This document shows positions 8,334 through 17,310 of a stretch of 64,000 bases of DNA, one piece after another. The notes beneath the pieces are model-generated. The model saw only the letters and a list, made by a program, of their open reading frames with translations, was not told the origin of the DNA and made no database searches. The stretch spans positions 1 through 64,000 of the forward strand of contig CAKRFP010000003.1 of NCBI GenBank assembly GCA_934320645.1, given 5' to 3'. Origin of the DNA: an uncultured Bariatricus sp. GTDB taxonomy: Bacteria > Bacillota > Clostridia > Lachnospirales > Lachnospiraceae. The first letter of the stretch is position 1. The number at the start of each line of letters is the position of its first letter. The translations under genes were made by a program, and so were the position numbers.

Positions 8334-9488
8334 ATGAAACTATTTAATCACAACAAAAATTTATTATTTTATACACTATATACATTTTTGACTTCCATTG
8401 CCCTTACCCGCGGAATCTTTCTGCTATTTTTAACTCACAAAGGATTAACTGTCTCCGAAGTTGCACTTTATTCCATTGTCTTAAATATTTCCATCACCGT
8501 TTTTGAAATACCTACCGGCTATTTCGGTGATAAATTCGGCAAACGAAATTCTTTAATACTCGGCTGCTTCCTATTGGCATTCCATTCATTTGCAATGATG
8601 TTGTCCCAAAATACGATCACTTTTATTTTTCTGGCAGGATTGGAAGGATTTGCCTACACATTTGTCACTGGCAGTAACAGCGCGTTATTATATGATATTT
8701 TAAAAAGACAGCATGCCAAAGATGACTATTTGAAAATAAATTCAAAGATTCTTTCAATGGAGTCACTGACAATTGGTATTTCAATCTTTATTGGTGGCGA
8801 ACTGGCGGCATATTCCTGGAATCTTGTCTATGGAATTCAGATAGTTACCATGCTTTTTGCAATTGTATTTCTGAGAAATATTGATGAACCGGAACATAAT
8901 TCAAAAGCAGTTCATCTTAAAACAGATTTCAAGAAATACAGACCGGGAACGATTTTATGCTTTTTCATCCTCATTTCCAGCATAACAGATGGTATATTTG
9001 GCGGATATTATAATATGAATCAGCTATTTTTAGACCGAATTCATATCAGTATTTCAACAATTGGATTTTTCTTTTCTGCATCGTATTTTATCAATTCGGC
9101 AGCCTACCTGTTAGTTGGATTTATTTTGAAAATATTAAATCGCAAACAGATATTTATATATGGTCTGTTCATACAGGGTTTCCTGTTTCTGTTATTGATG
9201 CGCATGAAAACTCCAACTGTCTTCTTGATTTTTACAATCATTGCCTGCTTTGTACCGGAAATACTTTTTACTGTTTCTGACAGTATTATTCAGGACTATA
9301 TAGATTCTAAATATCGTGCTACTTTATTATCCGTTGTTTCTATGTTGCGCACTTGCACTACTGCTATGTGCTATGGAATTATGGGAAAAGTATTTGATCA
9401 GATTTCTCTTGGATTTTTCTTTTTGGGACTTGCTGTTATTACACTGATTTTTGCGGGGTTTTCAACTGCCTGTTTGGGGTTAGAATAG
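8334..9488 (+). CDS. MFS transporter
   Basis: 384 residues, about 12 hydrophobic segments, with the MFS loop 2-3 motif GYFGDKFGKR (about 62-71). The sequence opens MKLFNHNKNLLFYTLYTFLT and resembles Firmicute drug-efflux-like MFS proteins, but the substrate cannot be read from it. Its own promoter (8263-8291) and a shared bidirectional terminator downstream make it monocistronic. Codon use is more AT-rich than in neighbouring sbcDC, and the adjacent IS200/Fic chimera suggests this stretch was acquired; that is inference. Confidence 0.85.
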   Translation: MKLFNHNKNLLFYTLYTFLTSIALTRGIFLLFLTHKGLTVSEVALYSIVLNISITVFEIPTGYFGDKFGKRNSLILGCFLLAFHSFAMMLSQNTITFIFLAGLEGFAYTFVTGSNSALLYDILKRQHAKDDYLKINSKILSMESLTIGISIFIGGELAAYSWNLVYGIQIVTMLFAIVFLRNIDEPEHNSKAVHLKTDFKKYRPGTILCFFILISSITDGIFGGYYNMNQLFLDRIHISISTIGFFFSASYFINSAAYLLVGFILKILNRKQIFIYGLFIQGFLFLLLMRMKTPTVFLIFTIIACFVPEILFTVSDSIIQDYIDSKYRATLLSVVSMLRTCTTAMCYGIMGKVFDQISLGFFFLGLAVITLIFAGFSTACLGLE

Positions 9489-9525
9489 ATTATGTTATTA
9501 ATTTTTTTCACAAGTTAATTATAAC

Positions 9526-9574
9526 AAAAAGAAAGACCTTGAGTTCATTATAAACTCTTGGTCTTTCTTTTTTT
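9526..9574. terminator. Bidirectional terminator between the MFS gene and the Fic gene
   Basis: Stem GAAAGACC/GGTCTTTC, then a 2x2 internal loop and GAGTT/AACTC, with A5 before and T7 after. It serves the convergent genes on both sides. Confidence 0.85.
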
Positions 9575-9579
9575 CGGGA

Positions 9580-10572
9580 CTATTCTTTTTTCACAGCCCC
9601 CTTCTTGAATTTATATTTTCCTTTTCCGTGACCGGATACTGGCTCAATAATCTCTGCCTGCGCCAAATTGGCAAGAAGTTTTGAAGCACCTGAACCTTTC
9701 AGTTCAAGAAGTTCCATAACTGCACTTCTTCCAAATACCCCATCAAAACCAAACTTTTCAAAGAGTCTATGGATATGAACGGTCGTTTTTACTGAAAAAT
9801 CACTGTCTTTTTCGGAAAGCACACTTTCAATATCCACTTTTTCGTCTTGAATGTCCACTTTTTCATTCTTAATATCCACTTTTGTATCTTCAATGTCCAC
9901 TTTTTCCTCGTTCAAAAGTCCATTTATGTGAAGATTTCGATTATGAAGCTCATTTTTCTCGTTCAAAAGCAGATTTCTGAGAAATGCTTCCAGATGCTCT
10001 GTTGTTTCGTAAATACCTTTTTGCAAGTTCGTATAGTTTGCACGGACAAGTGCGTTTCTGAAATACCACGCATTTTCCGCAAAAATATCATTGGTTGCAG
10101 AAAAACCCAGTGTCCTTAAATATTTGATAAAAAACACGGCCGTTGTTCTCGTATTGCCTTCCCCGAAAATATGAATTTGCCATAAGCTTGAAATAAATAC
10201 CGCAAGATGATGGATAATCTCGTCCATTGAAAGCCCTTTATAGCTAAAATCCTTCTCCTGCGAAAAATCATATTCAAGTGTGGCTCTCAGTTCTGAAGCA
10301 CTGCCATACATAACAGTTGCCCCATCAAGTACCCATTCTTTCTTTGTAATGTTGTAATCTCGAATCTTTCCGGCGTGTTTATAAATCCCCTGAAAGAGTT
10401 TGCGGTGGATAGAGATATACTCATACTGACGTGCCAGATTCCCCTTCATAATCTTTATCATATCTGATATAAAAAATTGCGGTTTGCAATCCAGAAGTAA
10501 ATGAATATGATCCGGCATAACCTCCATCGCCAGAATCTTAAATTTGTATTCCTCCGCAAGCTCATACAACAT
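9580..10572 (-). CDS. Fic-domain protein with IS200 TnpA-derived N-terminus (chimera)
   Basis: 330 residues. Residues 1-50 are not Fic: they are the middle of an IS200/IS605 TnpA (EVMPDHIHLLLD, the HUH motif). From about residue 52 (HRKLFQGIYKHAGKIRDYN) it is a Fic protein with catalytic motif HIFGEGNTRT (H134-T143). Fic enzymes transfer AMP or related groups from nucleotides to target proteins. Residues about 225-252 are heptad-like repeats of E-K-V-D-I, followed by a winged-helix-like tail. No antitoxin with an S/TxxxE/DG motif is evident next door. The ATG at 10572 lies in the TnpA part with no clear RBS, so expression is doubtful although the Fic active site is intact. The native Fic N-terminus appears to have been lost in a recombination around 10420. 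Confidence 0.75.
   Translation of the reverse strand: MLYELAEEYKFKILAMEVMPDHIHLLLDCKPQFFISDMIKIMKGNLARQYEYISIHRKLFQGIYKHAGKIRDYNITKKEWVLDGATVMYGSASELRATLEYDFSQEKDFSYKGLSMDEIIHHLAVFISSLWQIHIFGEGNTRTTAVFFIKYLRTLGFSATNDIFAENAWYFRNALVRANYTNLQKGIYETTEHLEAFLRNLLLNEKNELHNRNLHINGLLNEEKVDIEDTKVDIKNEKVDIQDEKVDIESVLSEKDSDFSVKTTVHIHRLFEKFGFDGVFGRSAVMELLELKGSGASKLLANLAQAEIIEPVSGHGKGKYKFKKGAVKKE
9829..9912 (-). repeat. 21-bp coding minisatellite in the Fic gene
   Basis: Four units start at 9829, 9850, 9871 and 9892, exactly 21 bp apart, each beginning AAT(A/G)TCCACTTTT on the plus strand. They encode seven-residue repeats of the form x-E/T-K-V-D-I-x. This array is a likely place for copy-number change between strains. 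Confidence 0.85.
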
Positions 10573-10715
10573 TTTTTACATTCTGCGTCTATTCCATTTT
10601 TCAGAACCTGTTTTCGATATTTTGTGCACCAGACAAGATGGTACTGTAAAGAATAAACATATCCTCTACCATATGAAAGTGTATTTCTCTTAATAGTAAA
10701 TATATCTTTTTCCAT
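10420..10715 (-). pseudogene. tnpA: IS200/IS605 TnpA fragment, frameshifted and truncated
   Basis: From ATG 10715 the protein reads with the typical TnpA start, including SLQYHLVWCTKYRKQVL. The frame is lost at an A6 run (10572-10577) and continues in another frame as LYELAEEYKFKILAMEVMPDHIHLLLD, with HUH histidines. The sequence leaves TnpA near 10420, before the catalytic tyrosine helix, and joins the Fic gene. The element is therefore dead as a Y1 transposase. I found no TnpB and no right end. Confidence 0.85.
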
Positions 10716-11019
10716 GTTTTAATTGTACCATATGCTTCCGTATATAGCAAACACCAGTTCTATATTTTGGCAAAGAAATTTGACACACCTAACTCATCAC
10801 TAAAGTAACAAGAATGCGGTGTGACTCTTTTCAAGAATCTACTGATTCTGATTATTTCTCTTCCTGAATCCACAAATGACTCTGTTATCCTGTATCTTCT
10901 GTGCTGTCAACATCTGCAATTTTGTATAATCCAAGTTTTATCCCTTACTCTCATTATTATAAACAAATTTCCAATCATTTAATATCAAAAAAGAATGTAC
11001 CTTTCCGCACATACTGCAC
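10716..11019. other. Gene-free 300-bp stretch upstream of the IS200 fragment
   Basis: No open frame with a ribosome binding site is visible. It lies between the IS200 5' end and the terminator of the sugar operon, and may contain the left end of the lost IS200 copy. I could not identify a defined end hairpin. Confidence 0.5.
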
Positions 11020-11021
11020 AA

Positions 11022-11052
11022 AAAGATACCACCCATAACGAGTGGTATCTTT
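11022..11052 (-). terminator. Terminator of the sugar catabolic operon
   Basis: Perfect 11-bp stem AAAGATACCAC/GTGGTATCTTT (11022-11032 with 11042-11052), 9-nt loop, followed by a T-run on the minus strand, 27 bp after the aldolase stop. Confidence 0.9.
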
Positions 11053-11078
11053 CACAAGATTGTATCCCAAATATTTAC

Positions 11079-11951
11079 TTAAAAACGTCCATCAGATCCA
11101 AATATCTTCATTGCCCTTTCCACATCTGCCTGCATTGCAGCGATTCCGGCTTTGGCAATTTCTTCAAAGTATACCGCATCTGATTCTTTCTTATCACTCA
11201 GATACTGCATCACACCTTTTCCACCAGCCAGTGATAAATAAGTATAATAATTGATCTTACAGATTCCATTTTTAATCGCAGTTTTATACTCTTCTTCGCT
11301 TAAGCCGGAACCACCGTGCATCACATACGGAATATCTTTTGCATTTTTTATCAATGTGATCCGATCCAGATCCAGCACCGGCTTTTCTGTATAAATACCA
11401 TGTGCTGTTCCAAATCCGATCGCAAGTGCATCCACTTCTGTTTTTTCAATAAATTCTTTTGCCATTGCAGGATCCGTATATGCCTCTTCACGTGTATAGG
11501 ACTTTCCGCTTCCTTCTGCCGCACCTGCTTTTGATGTCAGGATATGACCAAGCTCCGCTTCTACGGAAGCACCCTTTTCATGTGCATATTCTACAACAAT
11601 CCTTGTCTCCTGAACATTGTCTTCAAATGGCTTTGCAGACGCGTCATACATCACGGAAGTAAATCCCATATCCACAGCATGCTCACAGCTTTCAATACTT
11701 GCACCATGATCCAGATGTACAACAACCGGAACCTTTGCCGCTTTTGCAAGCTGCAGCATAACAGGTCCGATCACATCAATGGAAATCAGATGTCTGTGTG
11801 AATCCGCATACTGAAGAATCACCGGGCTTTTCAGTTCTTCTGCCGCAGCTATAATCGCCATTCCGGATTCCAGAGATGTACAGTTAAATGCACCAACTCC
11901 ATATTTTTCCTGTTTTGCTTTTTCAAGCACTTCCTTTAAGGTTACTAACAT
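11079..11951 (-). CDS. Class II (zinc) fructose-bisphosphate-type aldolase
   Basis: 290 residues, the normal length for the class II FbaA/GatY/KbaY family. Visible landmarks are GVGAFNC at the start, HLDHG (Zn ligand region), SVEAELGH, FGTAHGIY (Zn histidine), and MHGGSG with INYYTYLS for phosphate binding. It cleaves a ketose phosphate, usually to dihydroxyacetone phosphate and an aldehyde. As the last gene of the operon with a DhaK-type kinase and two isomerases, it probably performs the final cleavage of a phosphorylated ketose. Which ketose cannot be told from sequence. Its ATG overlaps the previous gene by 7 bp. Confidence 0.88.
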   Translation of the reverse strand: MLVTLKEVLEKAKQEKYGVGAFNCTSLESGMAIIAAAEELKSPVILQYADSHRHLISIDVIGPVMLQLAKAAKVPVVVHLDHGASIESCEHAVDMGFTSVMYDASAKPFEDNVQETRIVVEYAHEKGASVEAELGHILTSKAGAAEGSGKSYTREEAYTDPAMAKEFIEKTEVDALAIGFGTAHGIYTEKPVLDLDRITLIKNAKDIPYVMHGGSGLSEEEYKTAIKNGICKINYYTYLSLAGGKGVMQYLSDKKESDAVYFEEIAKAGIAAMQADVERAMKIFGSDGRF

Positions 11952-12955
11952 GATCTTCCTCCTGCATCTTCAAATGCGCGGTCCAGAATCGAAGCATTCA
12001 GCAACGTCTCTTCTTTTGAGACAAGAGGTTTCTCACCCTCCCGGATACATCTGCCAAACTGCTCAATCTCAAGCATATAGTTATCTGGGCAGAATACCGT
12101 ATATTCCGTCTTTTTCTCGTCCAAAATCTCTACATTATTTACCACACCTTCTGATGTAACTGTAAATTTCTGCACATATCTGCAGTTGAAATTGCACGGA
12201 ACCTCGATCCGTCCCTTTTCACCTACCACTGCATAATAACCTCTGGAATAAGAATTCAGTGAAGAATAGCTTGCTGCCTGTGTCCCGTCTTCATACATCA
12301 GAAGTGTTGTATTACTTACATCCACACCTCTCTCCGGATCCATCTCAGCCAGTGCTTTTACTTTTACTGGGTTTTGCAGATTCAGCAGATAGCTGATCGT
12401 GCTGATATTGTAGCATGCCATATCGTAGAAGGAACCGCCTCCAAGCTTCTGGTTCATACGGATATTTGACATATCAGTAAGTACATCTGTCAAATGTGAC
12501 TCAATATATTTCACTTTTCCGATTTTGCCCTCACCGATCACTTCTTTTACCTTCTGAACCAGCGGTGCATGACGGAAAGCGAAAGCTTCCATGAGCAGAA
12601 CTCCATGCTCCTCACAGATTTCATACATTTTCTCAGCTTCTTTGGCATTCAGTGCCAGAGGCTTTTCACAAAGAATATGTTTTCCTGCTTTTGCTGCCTT
12701 TTCTACCCACTCAAAATGCATGGAATTCGGAAGTGGGATATAGACAGCTTCCACATTCTCATCTACCAGAAGTGCCTCATAGCTATTGTATGCTTTTTCA
12801 GCTCCGTACATTTCCTTAAATGCCTCTGCCTTTTCTTTTCCTCTGCTGGCAACGGCGTAAAGACTGGCATTCTCTGCCTGTAAAATTCCCGGAATGGTTC
12901 TTACCTTTGCAATTGCTGCGCAGCCAAGAACGCCCCAGTTAATTTTCTTTTCCAT
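11945..12955 (-). CDS. Gfo/Idh/MocA family oxidoreductase
   Basis: 336 residues. N-terminal Rossmann fold with GVLGCAAIAKVR (about 8-19), the EKPLALN motif (about 96-102) carrying the catalytic lysine, and the C-terminal beta-sheet domain (YIESHLTDV, GGGSFYDMACYNI). Members oxidise or reduce sugars and cyclitols with NAD(P). It sits between the fused Dha kinase (12 bp gap) and the aldolase (7-bp overlap), so it is a step of the same pathway, perhaps interconverting a polyol or aldose with the ketose that the kinase uses. Confidence 0.85.
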   Translation of the reverse strand: MEKKINWGVLGCAAIAKVRTIPGILQAENASLYAVASRGKEKAEAFKEMYGAEKAYNSYEALLVDENVEAVYIPLPNSMHFEWVEKAAKAGKHILCEKPLALNAKEAEKMYEICEEHGVLLMEAFAFRHAPLVQKVKEVIGEGKIGKVKYIESHLTDVLTDMSNIRMNQKLGGGSFYDMACYNISTISYLLNLQNPVKVKALAEMDPERGVDVSNTTLLMYEDGTQAASYSSLNSYSRGYYAVVGEKGRIEVPCNFNCRYVQKFTVTSEGVVNNVEILDEKKTEYTVFCPDNYMLEIEQFGRCIREGEKPLVSKEETLLNASILDRAFEDAGGRSC

Positions 12956-12967
12956 TTACATCACCTT

Positions 12968-14716
12968 TTATGCGAGTTTTCCTTCCACAAATTCTCTCAT
13001 TCCCTGGAAGATCAGATATACAGAAGTTGCACCTGCATCCTGATGTCCGATTGCTCTCTCAAGCAGAGATTTTGCACGTCCGAATTTTGCAACATATTTC
13101 TTAGTATTTTCAACGCCCTGTTTTGCACCTTCTTCTGCTGCCTTTAACATTTCAAGAAGTCCTTTGTCGGCATTTGCTGCAAGAGCATCGACTGCCGGTG
13201 AAAGTGCATCTACCATTGTCTTATCACCAACTTCTGCTCCTCCTCTTTCCTGGATTGCAGCAAGACTCTTCTTTTCCATATCCGCCAGATCTTTTGCTGT
13301 GATCACTGCCTGTGGATCCATTCCCTTTGCGCCTGCCAGATACAGACTTCCGAAAATAACACCTGAAGCGCCGCCCATCGACATCAGCATTGCCTGACCT
13401 GCGGTTTCAAACAGCTGGTAAGCATTCTCTTCACCCTGCATTTTAAGCAGTTTTTTCTTTGCCTTCTGCATACCACCTGCCATGCCGATTCCGTGATCTC
13501 CATCACCGATCGCACTGTCAATTTCTGTCAGATATGGTTTATTTGCAATAATCTTATCTGCAATGTAAAGAAGCATGTTTCTTGTATCTTCCGCATTTAA
13601 TTCTGTCAGTTCGCCTTCTTTGCTTCTCACAATCTCTGCAGGTTCTACATCATTTTCATCGAACTCGATTTCTTCATCTTCTCCGTCATCTTCAACGGTC
13701 TCACCAGATACAGATCCTTTTGCATAATACGGTGAATAGCATGGAGCATCATAATATGGTTTCAGTTCATCATCCAGTTTCAGGAATGTGATTGAAAATC
13801 CACCCATTTCCATACAGGTACAATAGGTCTTGATTTCTGTATCATAAATCTTAAGTCCATCCTTGTGCATACGTTTATGTAATTCATAAAATACAAGGTT
13901 CAGTTCAAGAAGTGGTGTGGAACCAAGTCCGTTGACCAGAACTGCGATTTCATCGCCTTCTTTTAATCCCATCTCTTCTTTCAGTTCTCTGTACATACGG
14001 TCAACCATATCGCTGCAAGGCATCATCTTTGTACGTTCAATTCCCGGTTCACCGTGAAGTCCCATACCGAATTCCATCTCATCATCTGCGATTTCAAATG
14101 TCGGTTTGTCATTTCCCGGAAGTGTTCCAGGTGATGTTGCAAGTCCGATTGTATTTGTATTATCTCTTGCTTTTTCTGTAATACGGACAACTTCTTCCAG
14201 ACTAAGTCCCGCATCACATGCAGCTCCGGCAATCTTAATGGTGTATACATCTCCGGCAATACCACGGCGGTCTGTAATTCTTTCCTTCGGTGCTGATGCA
14301 AAATCATCCCACTCACGAACATGTGCCGTCTTCATTCCTTCTGCCTGGCACATTTCTTCTGCCATATCAAAGTTCAGGTTATCTCCTGCGTAGTTTCCAT
14401 AAACAAAGAGGACACCTTTTCCCTGGTCAACTGCTTTTGCAGCTTCCATGATCAGTTCCGGATTCGGGGAAGCACATACATTTCCACACGCAACAGCATC
14501 TGCAAGTCCTGCTCCGCAATATCCGGTAAACAGCGGTTCATGTCCGCTTCCACCACCGATTACAAGTGCAACTTTATCTTTTCTGTGTCCTTTATAACTA
14601 AATGCATTGTATTCGCCAACTTTTTTATAATACTTTCTGTATGCCATCAGATATCCTGCAAGGCTTTCTTCCACAACATTTGATACATCTTTATTTAAAA
14701 TTTTCTTTGTTCCCAT
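12968..14716 (-). CDS. Dihydroxyacetone/tetrulose kinase, fused DhaK-DhaL
   Basis: 582 residues. DhaK half: VIGGGSGHEP near residue 53 and the substrate-binding histidine in GLHGEPGIERT (about 220-230). An acidic linker (about 345-365) joins it to the DhaL half with DGDHGIGM (Mg-ATP binding) and GGASGVIFG. The fusion means it uses ATP directly, like Citrobacter DhaK, rather than the phosphotransferase system. Related kinases act on dihydroxyacetone and on tetruloses or branched ketoses. With an aldolase and two isomerases nearby, a C4-C5 ketose is a reasonable guess. Confidence 0.88.
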   Translation of the reverse strand: MGTKKILNKDVSNVVEESLAGYLMAYRKYYKKVGEYNAFSYKGHRKDKVALVIGGGSGHEPLFTGYCGAGLADAVACGNVCASPNPELIMEAAKAVDQGKGVLFVYGNYAGDNLNFDMAEEMCQAEGMKTAHVREWDDFASAPKERITDRRGIAGDVYTIKIAGAACDAGLSLEEVVRITEKARDNTNTIGLATSPGTLPGNDKPTFEIADDEMEFGMGLHGEPGIERTKMMPCSDMVDRMYRELKEEMGLKEGDEIAVLVNGLGSTPLLELNLVFYELHKRMHKDGLKIYDTEIKTYCTCMEMGGFSITFLKLDDELKPYYDAPCYSPYYAKGSVSGETVEDDGEDEEIEFDENDVEPAEIVRSKEGELTELNAEDTRNMLLYIADKIIANKPYLTEIDSAIGDGDHGIGMAGGMQKAKKKLLKMQGEENAYQLFETAGQAMLMSMGGASGVIFGSLYLAGAKGMDPQAVITAKDLADMEKKSLAAIQERGGAEVGDKTMVDALSPAVDALAANADKGLLEMLKAAEEGAKQGVENTKKYVAKFGRAKSLLERAIGHQDAGATSVYLIFQGMREFVEGKLA

Positions 14717-14742
14717 TTATAATGCCTCCTTATCCCTTATCG

Positions 14743-15306
14743 CTATTCAACATTCCGATGATTCTTTGACATTTTTTCAAAAGTAAGATCCGGTGTCTCA
14801 TCTACAATTGTCATGATGATGATATCAAATAATATCAGCAGACACTGTTCAAACAAATTTCCCATTGGCTGGAAAGACGGAACCACATCATCCGTTCCTC
14901 TGTAAACTGCGGCCGGAACAAAAAACACCTTATCCGCAACATTTTTTGCAGTATCACCGCTTGGTGATCCGGTCACAACATAGATCATAGCTCCCGCTTC
15001 TTTTGCGCGTTCACAGATGTAATTGATATGTCCGATACGTCCATCTCCAAGTGTTGCGATCAGAAGATCTCCTTCTCCGATCGACGGGGTTGTGTCGTCC
15101 CAGATCCAGTGAATCTCTTTTCCCATATGCATCAGTCTCATAGCAAATGCTCTTGTCGCCATACCTTCCCGTCCGACACCGATCAGGAAAATCCGGTCAT
15201 GCGCCTTTACTTCATCAATAAACTCACGCATATTCTGCTGATCCACTCTCTCAAATACCTGTTTGTATTCTCCAAGAATCTTTTCATACGTTTCTTTATA
15301 ATCCAT
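14743..15306 (-). CDS. SIS-domain sugar-phosphate isomerase, HxlB-like
   Basis: 187 residues from ATG 15306, which has AAGGAGG 7 bp upstream; the reading from 15324 lacks one. A single SIS domain: FLIGVGREGMATRAFAMRL (about 32-50), TPSIGEGDLLIATLGDG, VVTGSPSGDTAKNVAD. The size and the C-terminal MGNLFEQCLLILFD resemble 6-phospho-3-hexuloisomerase. There is no HxlA partner here, so it probably isomerises another phosphosugar of this pathway. Confidence 0.82.
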   Translation of the reverse strand: MDYKETYEKILGEYKQVFERVDQQNMREFIDEVKAHDRIFLIGVGREGMATRAFAMRLMHMGKEIHWIWDDTTPSIGEGDLLIATLGDGRIGHINYICERAKEAGAMIYVVTGSPSGDTAKNVADKVFFVPAAVYRGTDDVVPSFQPMGNLFEQCLLILFDIIIMTIVDETPDLTFEKMSKNHRNVE

Positions 15307-15317
15307 CCTGTGCCTCC

Positions 15318-16208
15318 TTAGCATCCAAGCTCTTTATGAAGATAATCCATTGTCTTTTTCATTCTTTCATAAACGGCATCGTCATCATCCTCAAAAATAG
15401 TTACAACTTCCAGATACTGTGTAATGTCATCCAGTCCGGCTCCGGCTGTGGCTCTCTTAATCAGTTCCGGTGTAATAATTCCTTCTTCATGGGTGAAATC
15501 CCAATGTCTGTCCCACAGCCCGTCTGTCTGCTGTAAATGAATCGATCCAATATACGGAGCGCATTTATTAAACCAGAGTTCAATATCTGCTTCTTCTTTC
15601 AAAAGAGGTTTGTAAAGTGCATGCCCCCAGTCAACCAACAGTTTGATCGGAATATCTGTGCCTTCCAGATCCTGCATCATTTTCACGGATACTTCCGGAC
15701 TGTGTGGAAATTCTGTAATCAGCGGAGTTGCTTCAATATGGATTTCTTTCAGACCTTTTGTTTTTCCATATTCGGCAAGCTGTCTCAGATAGTTCAGCAT
15801 ATCCTGGTAAAGCTCTTCCCGTCTTTCCGGATTTCTTGCATCCTCATAATCCATTCCGCCAACCGGTGTTCCCATCACACTTGCGCCCATTTCAACTGTC
15901 ATATCAATGGCTCTCTTGAAAAAGGTAAATGCAACATCTCTCTGAACTTTTGATGGTGCAAGAAGATGTGCATAAGTGTAAGATGCAAGTCCTCCAAATG
16001 TTGAATCAATGCTGACACCTGCTGCTTCAAATGCATCTTTATACTGATATACCATGACATCTCTCTGTTTCTGCGGCCACCACGGATCAATCAGATCCCA
16101 GATAAACTGCACATGATCCACACAAAAATCTTCTTTTACCATCTTTGCCAGTTTCACCGGATCCATCCAACGTTTTACTGCAAATGATAAGTTTAACCCC
16201 AATTTCAT
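15318..16208 (-). CDS. Sugar-phosphate isomerase/epimerase, AP-endonuclease-2-type TIM barrel
   Basis: 296 residues, RBS AAGGAGG. Opens MKLGLNLSFAVKRW; the metal-binding residues of the xylose isomerase-like TIM barrel are recognisable: E in IHIEATP, D and H in LLVDWGHA, H in IGSIHLQQTD, and E in QYLEVV. Relatives include isomerases, racemases and dehydratases of pentoses, tetrulose phosphates and inositol. It is the first catabolic gene after the permease, separated by a hairpin. Confidence 0.8.
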   Translation of the reverse strand: MKLGLNLSFAVKRWMDPVKLAKMVKEDFCVDHVQFIWDLIDPWWPQKQRDVMVYQYKDAFEAAGVSIDSTFGGLASYTYAHLLAPSKVQRDVAFTFFKRAIDMTVEMGASVMGTPVGGMDYEDARNPERREELYQDMLNYLRQLAEYGKTKGLKEIHIEATPLITEFPHSPEVSVKMMQDLEGTDIPIKLLVDWGHALYKPLLKEEADIELWFNKCAPYIGSIHLQQTDGLWDRHWDFTHEEGIITPELIKRATAGAGLDDITQYLEVVTIFEDDDDAVYERMKKTMDYLHKELGC

Positions 16209-16236
16209 CTGAAAAATACCTCCTTTTTAGTCGTAA

Positions 16237-16266
16237 GACTGGCAGCACTTCGTTAAACTGCCAGTC
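16237..16266 (-). other. Intercistronic hairpin between permease and isomerase genes
   Basis: Perfect 9-bp stem GACTGGCAG/CTGCCAGTC (16237-16245 with 16258-16266), 12-nt loop, no strong T-run. It probably stabilises the 3' end of the transporter mRNA or partly terminates. Confidence 0.65.
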
Positions 16267-16282
16267 CTATATGTGTTTATAA

Positions 16283-17290
16283 TTAGTTCAATTTGATCTT
16301 TTTCTGTCTGTTTTCACGAACGATATCAGAAATAGAGCTGAATGAAATAGCAAGTACTACAACGATACCGCTGACTGCTGACTGCCAGTAAGAGTTAACC
16401 CCGAACAGTACGATGATGTTCTGGATAATTGTAATAACTGCTGCTCCGATCAGGGCTCCTGCCGGATTACCAACACCACCGGTAAGTGATACACCACCGA
16501 TTACAGATGCTGCGATTGAGTTCATTGGCCAGTCTTCACCGATTGCTGTCTGGGCAGAACCAAGACGGCATACATACAGAAGACCTGCAAGTGCTGAGAT
16601 AAGACCTACCAGGGAATAGATCATAACACGGATACGATCTACCTTAATTCCAAGGATCTTAGCTGCTTCTTTACTGTTACCGATTGCATAGATATAACGA
16701 CCTGTTTTTGTCTTCTTAACCATGAATAAGATTAAGATCAGTACAATAATACAGATAATGAACGGAATCGGGATCGGTCCGATGGACTGTTTTCCAAGTG
16801 CCTGTGTATCAGACGGAATACCTGTAACCGCTTTACCTTTTGTGATAACCAGGTTGATACCACCGTATACTCCCTGCATACCGATTGTAGCAACCATAGA
16901 GTTCAGGCGGAGACGTGTGATGATAATACCGTTGATAAATCCAAAAATAAGTCCGAGGATTAATCCGATTACCAGGCAGATCCATGGGTTCATTCCAACA
17001 TTTACCATTAACATACCTGTTAAGATACCAGACAGGCAGGCAATCTTACCTACTGACAAGTCCAGCTCTCCAACTAACAAAAGCAGGGACTGCGCAATAC
17101 CAATCATACCGACAAATGCCAGATCTCGAAGTACGGACTGTAAGTTATACACATTTAAGAAGTATGGCGATACAACACTTGCAATAATAATCATAACAAC
17201 CAGTATTGCTGCCATCGCTGTCATATTACTTTTCTTTAATGCACTGATAAATGCATTTCCAGATTTTTGTTTTGTATTTTCTTTACTCAT
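16283..17290 (-). CDS. Sugar ABC transporter permease, RbsC family
   Basis: 335 residues, about 8-10 transmembrane segments. Family signature LVGELDLSVGKIACLSG (about 65-82) and VGGVSLTGGVGNPAGALIGA in the second half. RbsC-type permeases form a homodimer carrying monosaccharides across the membrane with RbsA and RbsB partners, both encoded upstream in this operon. Confidence 0.92.
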   Translation of the reverse strand: MSKENTKQKSGNAFISALKKSNMTAMAAILVVMIIIASVVSPYFLNVYNLQSVLRDLAFVGMIGIAQSLLLLVGELDLSVGKIACLSGILTGMLMVNVGMNPWICLVIGLILGLIFGFINGIIITRLRLNSMVATIGMQGVYGGINLVITKGKAVTGIPSDTQALGKQSIGPIPIPFIICIIVLILILFMVKKTKTGRYIYAIGNSKEAAKILGIKVDRIRVMIYSLVGLISALAGLLYVCRLGSAQTAIGEDWPMNSIAASVIGGVSLTGGVGNPAGALIGAAVITIIQNIIVLFGVNSYWQSAVSGIVVVLAISFSSISDIVRENRQKKIKLN

Positions 17291-17310
17291 AATTAAACTT
17301 CCTCTTTCAT

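Noticed and set aside
10571..10580. Programmed frameshift at the A6 run of the TnpA fragment
   Set aside because: IS200 TnpA is normally made without frameshifting, and the gene is also truncated, so a decay mutation is simpler.
9489..11078. Complete IS200/IS605 element with TnpB or OMEGA RNA
   Set aside because: Only the first part of TnpA is present; no TnpB coding sequence or right end is visible.
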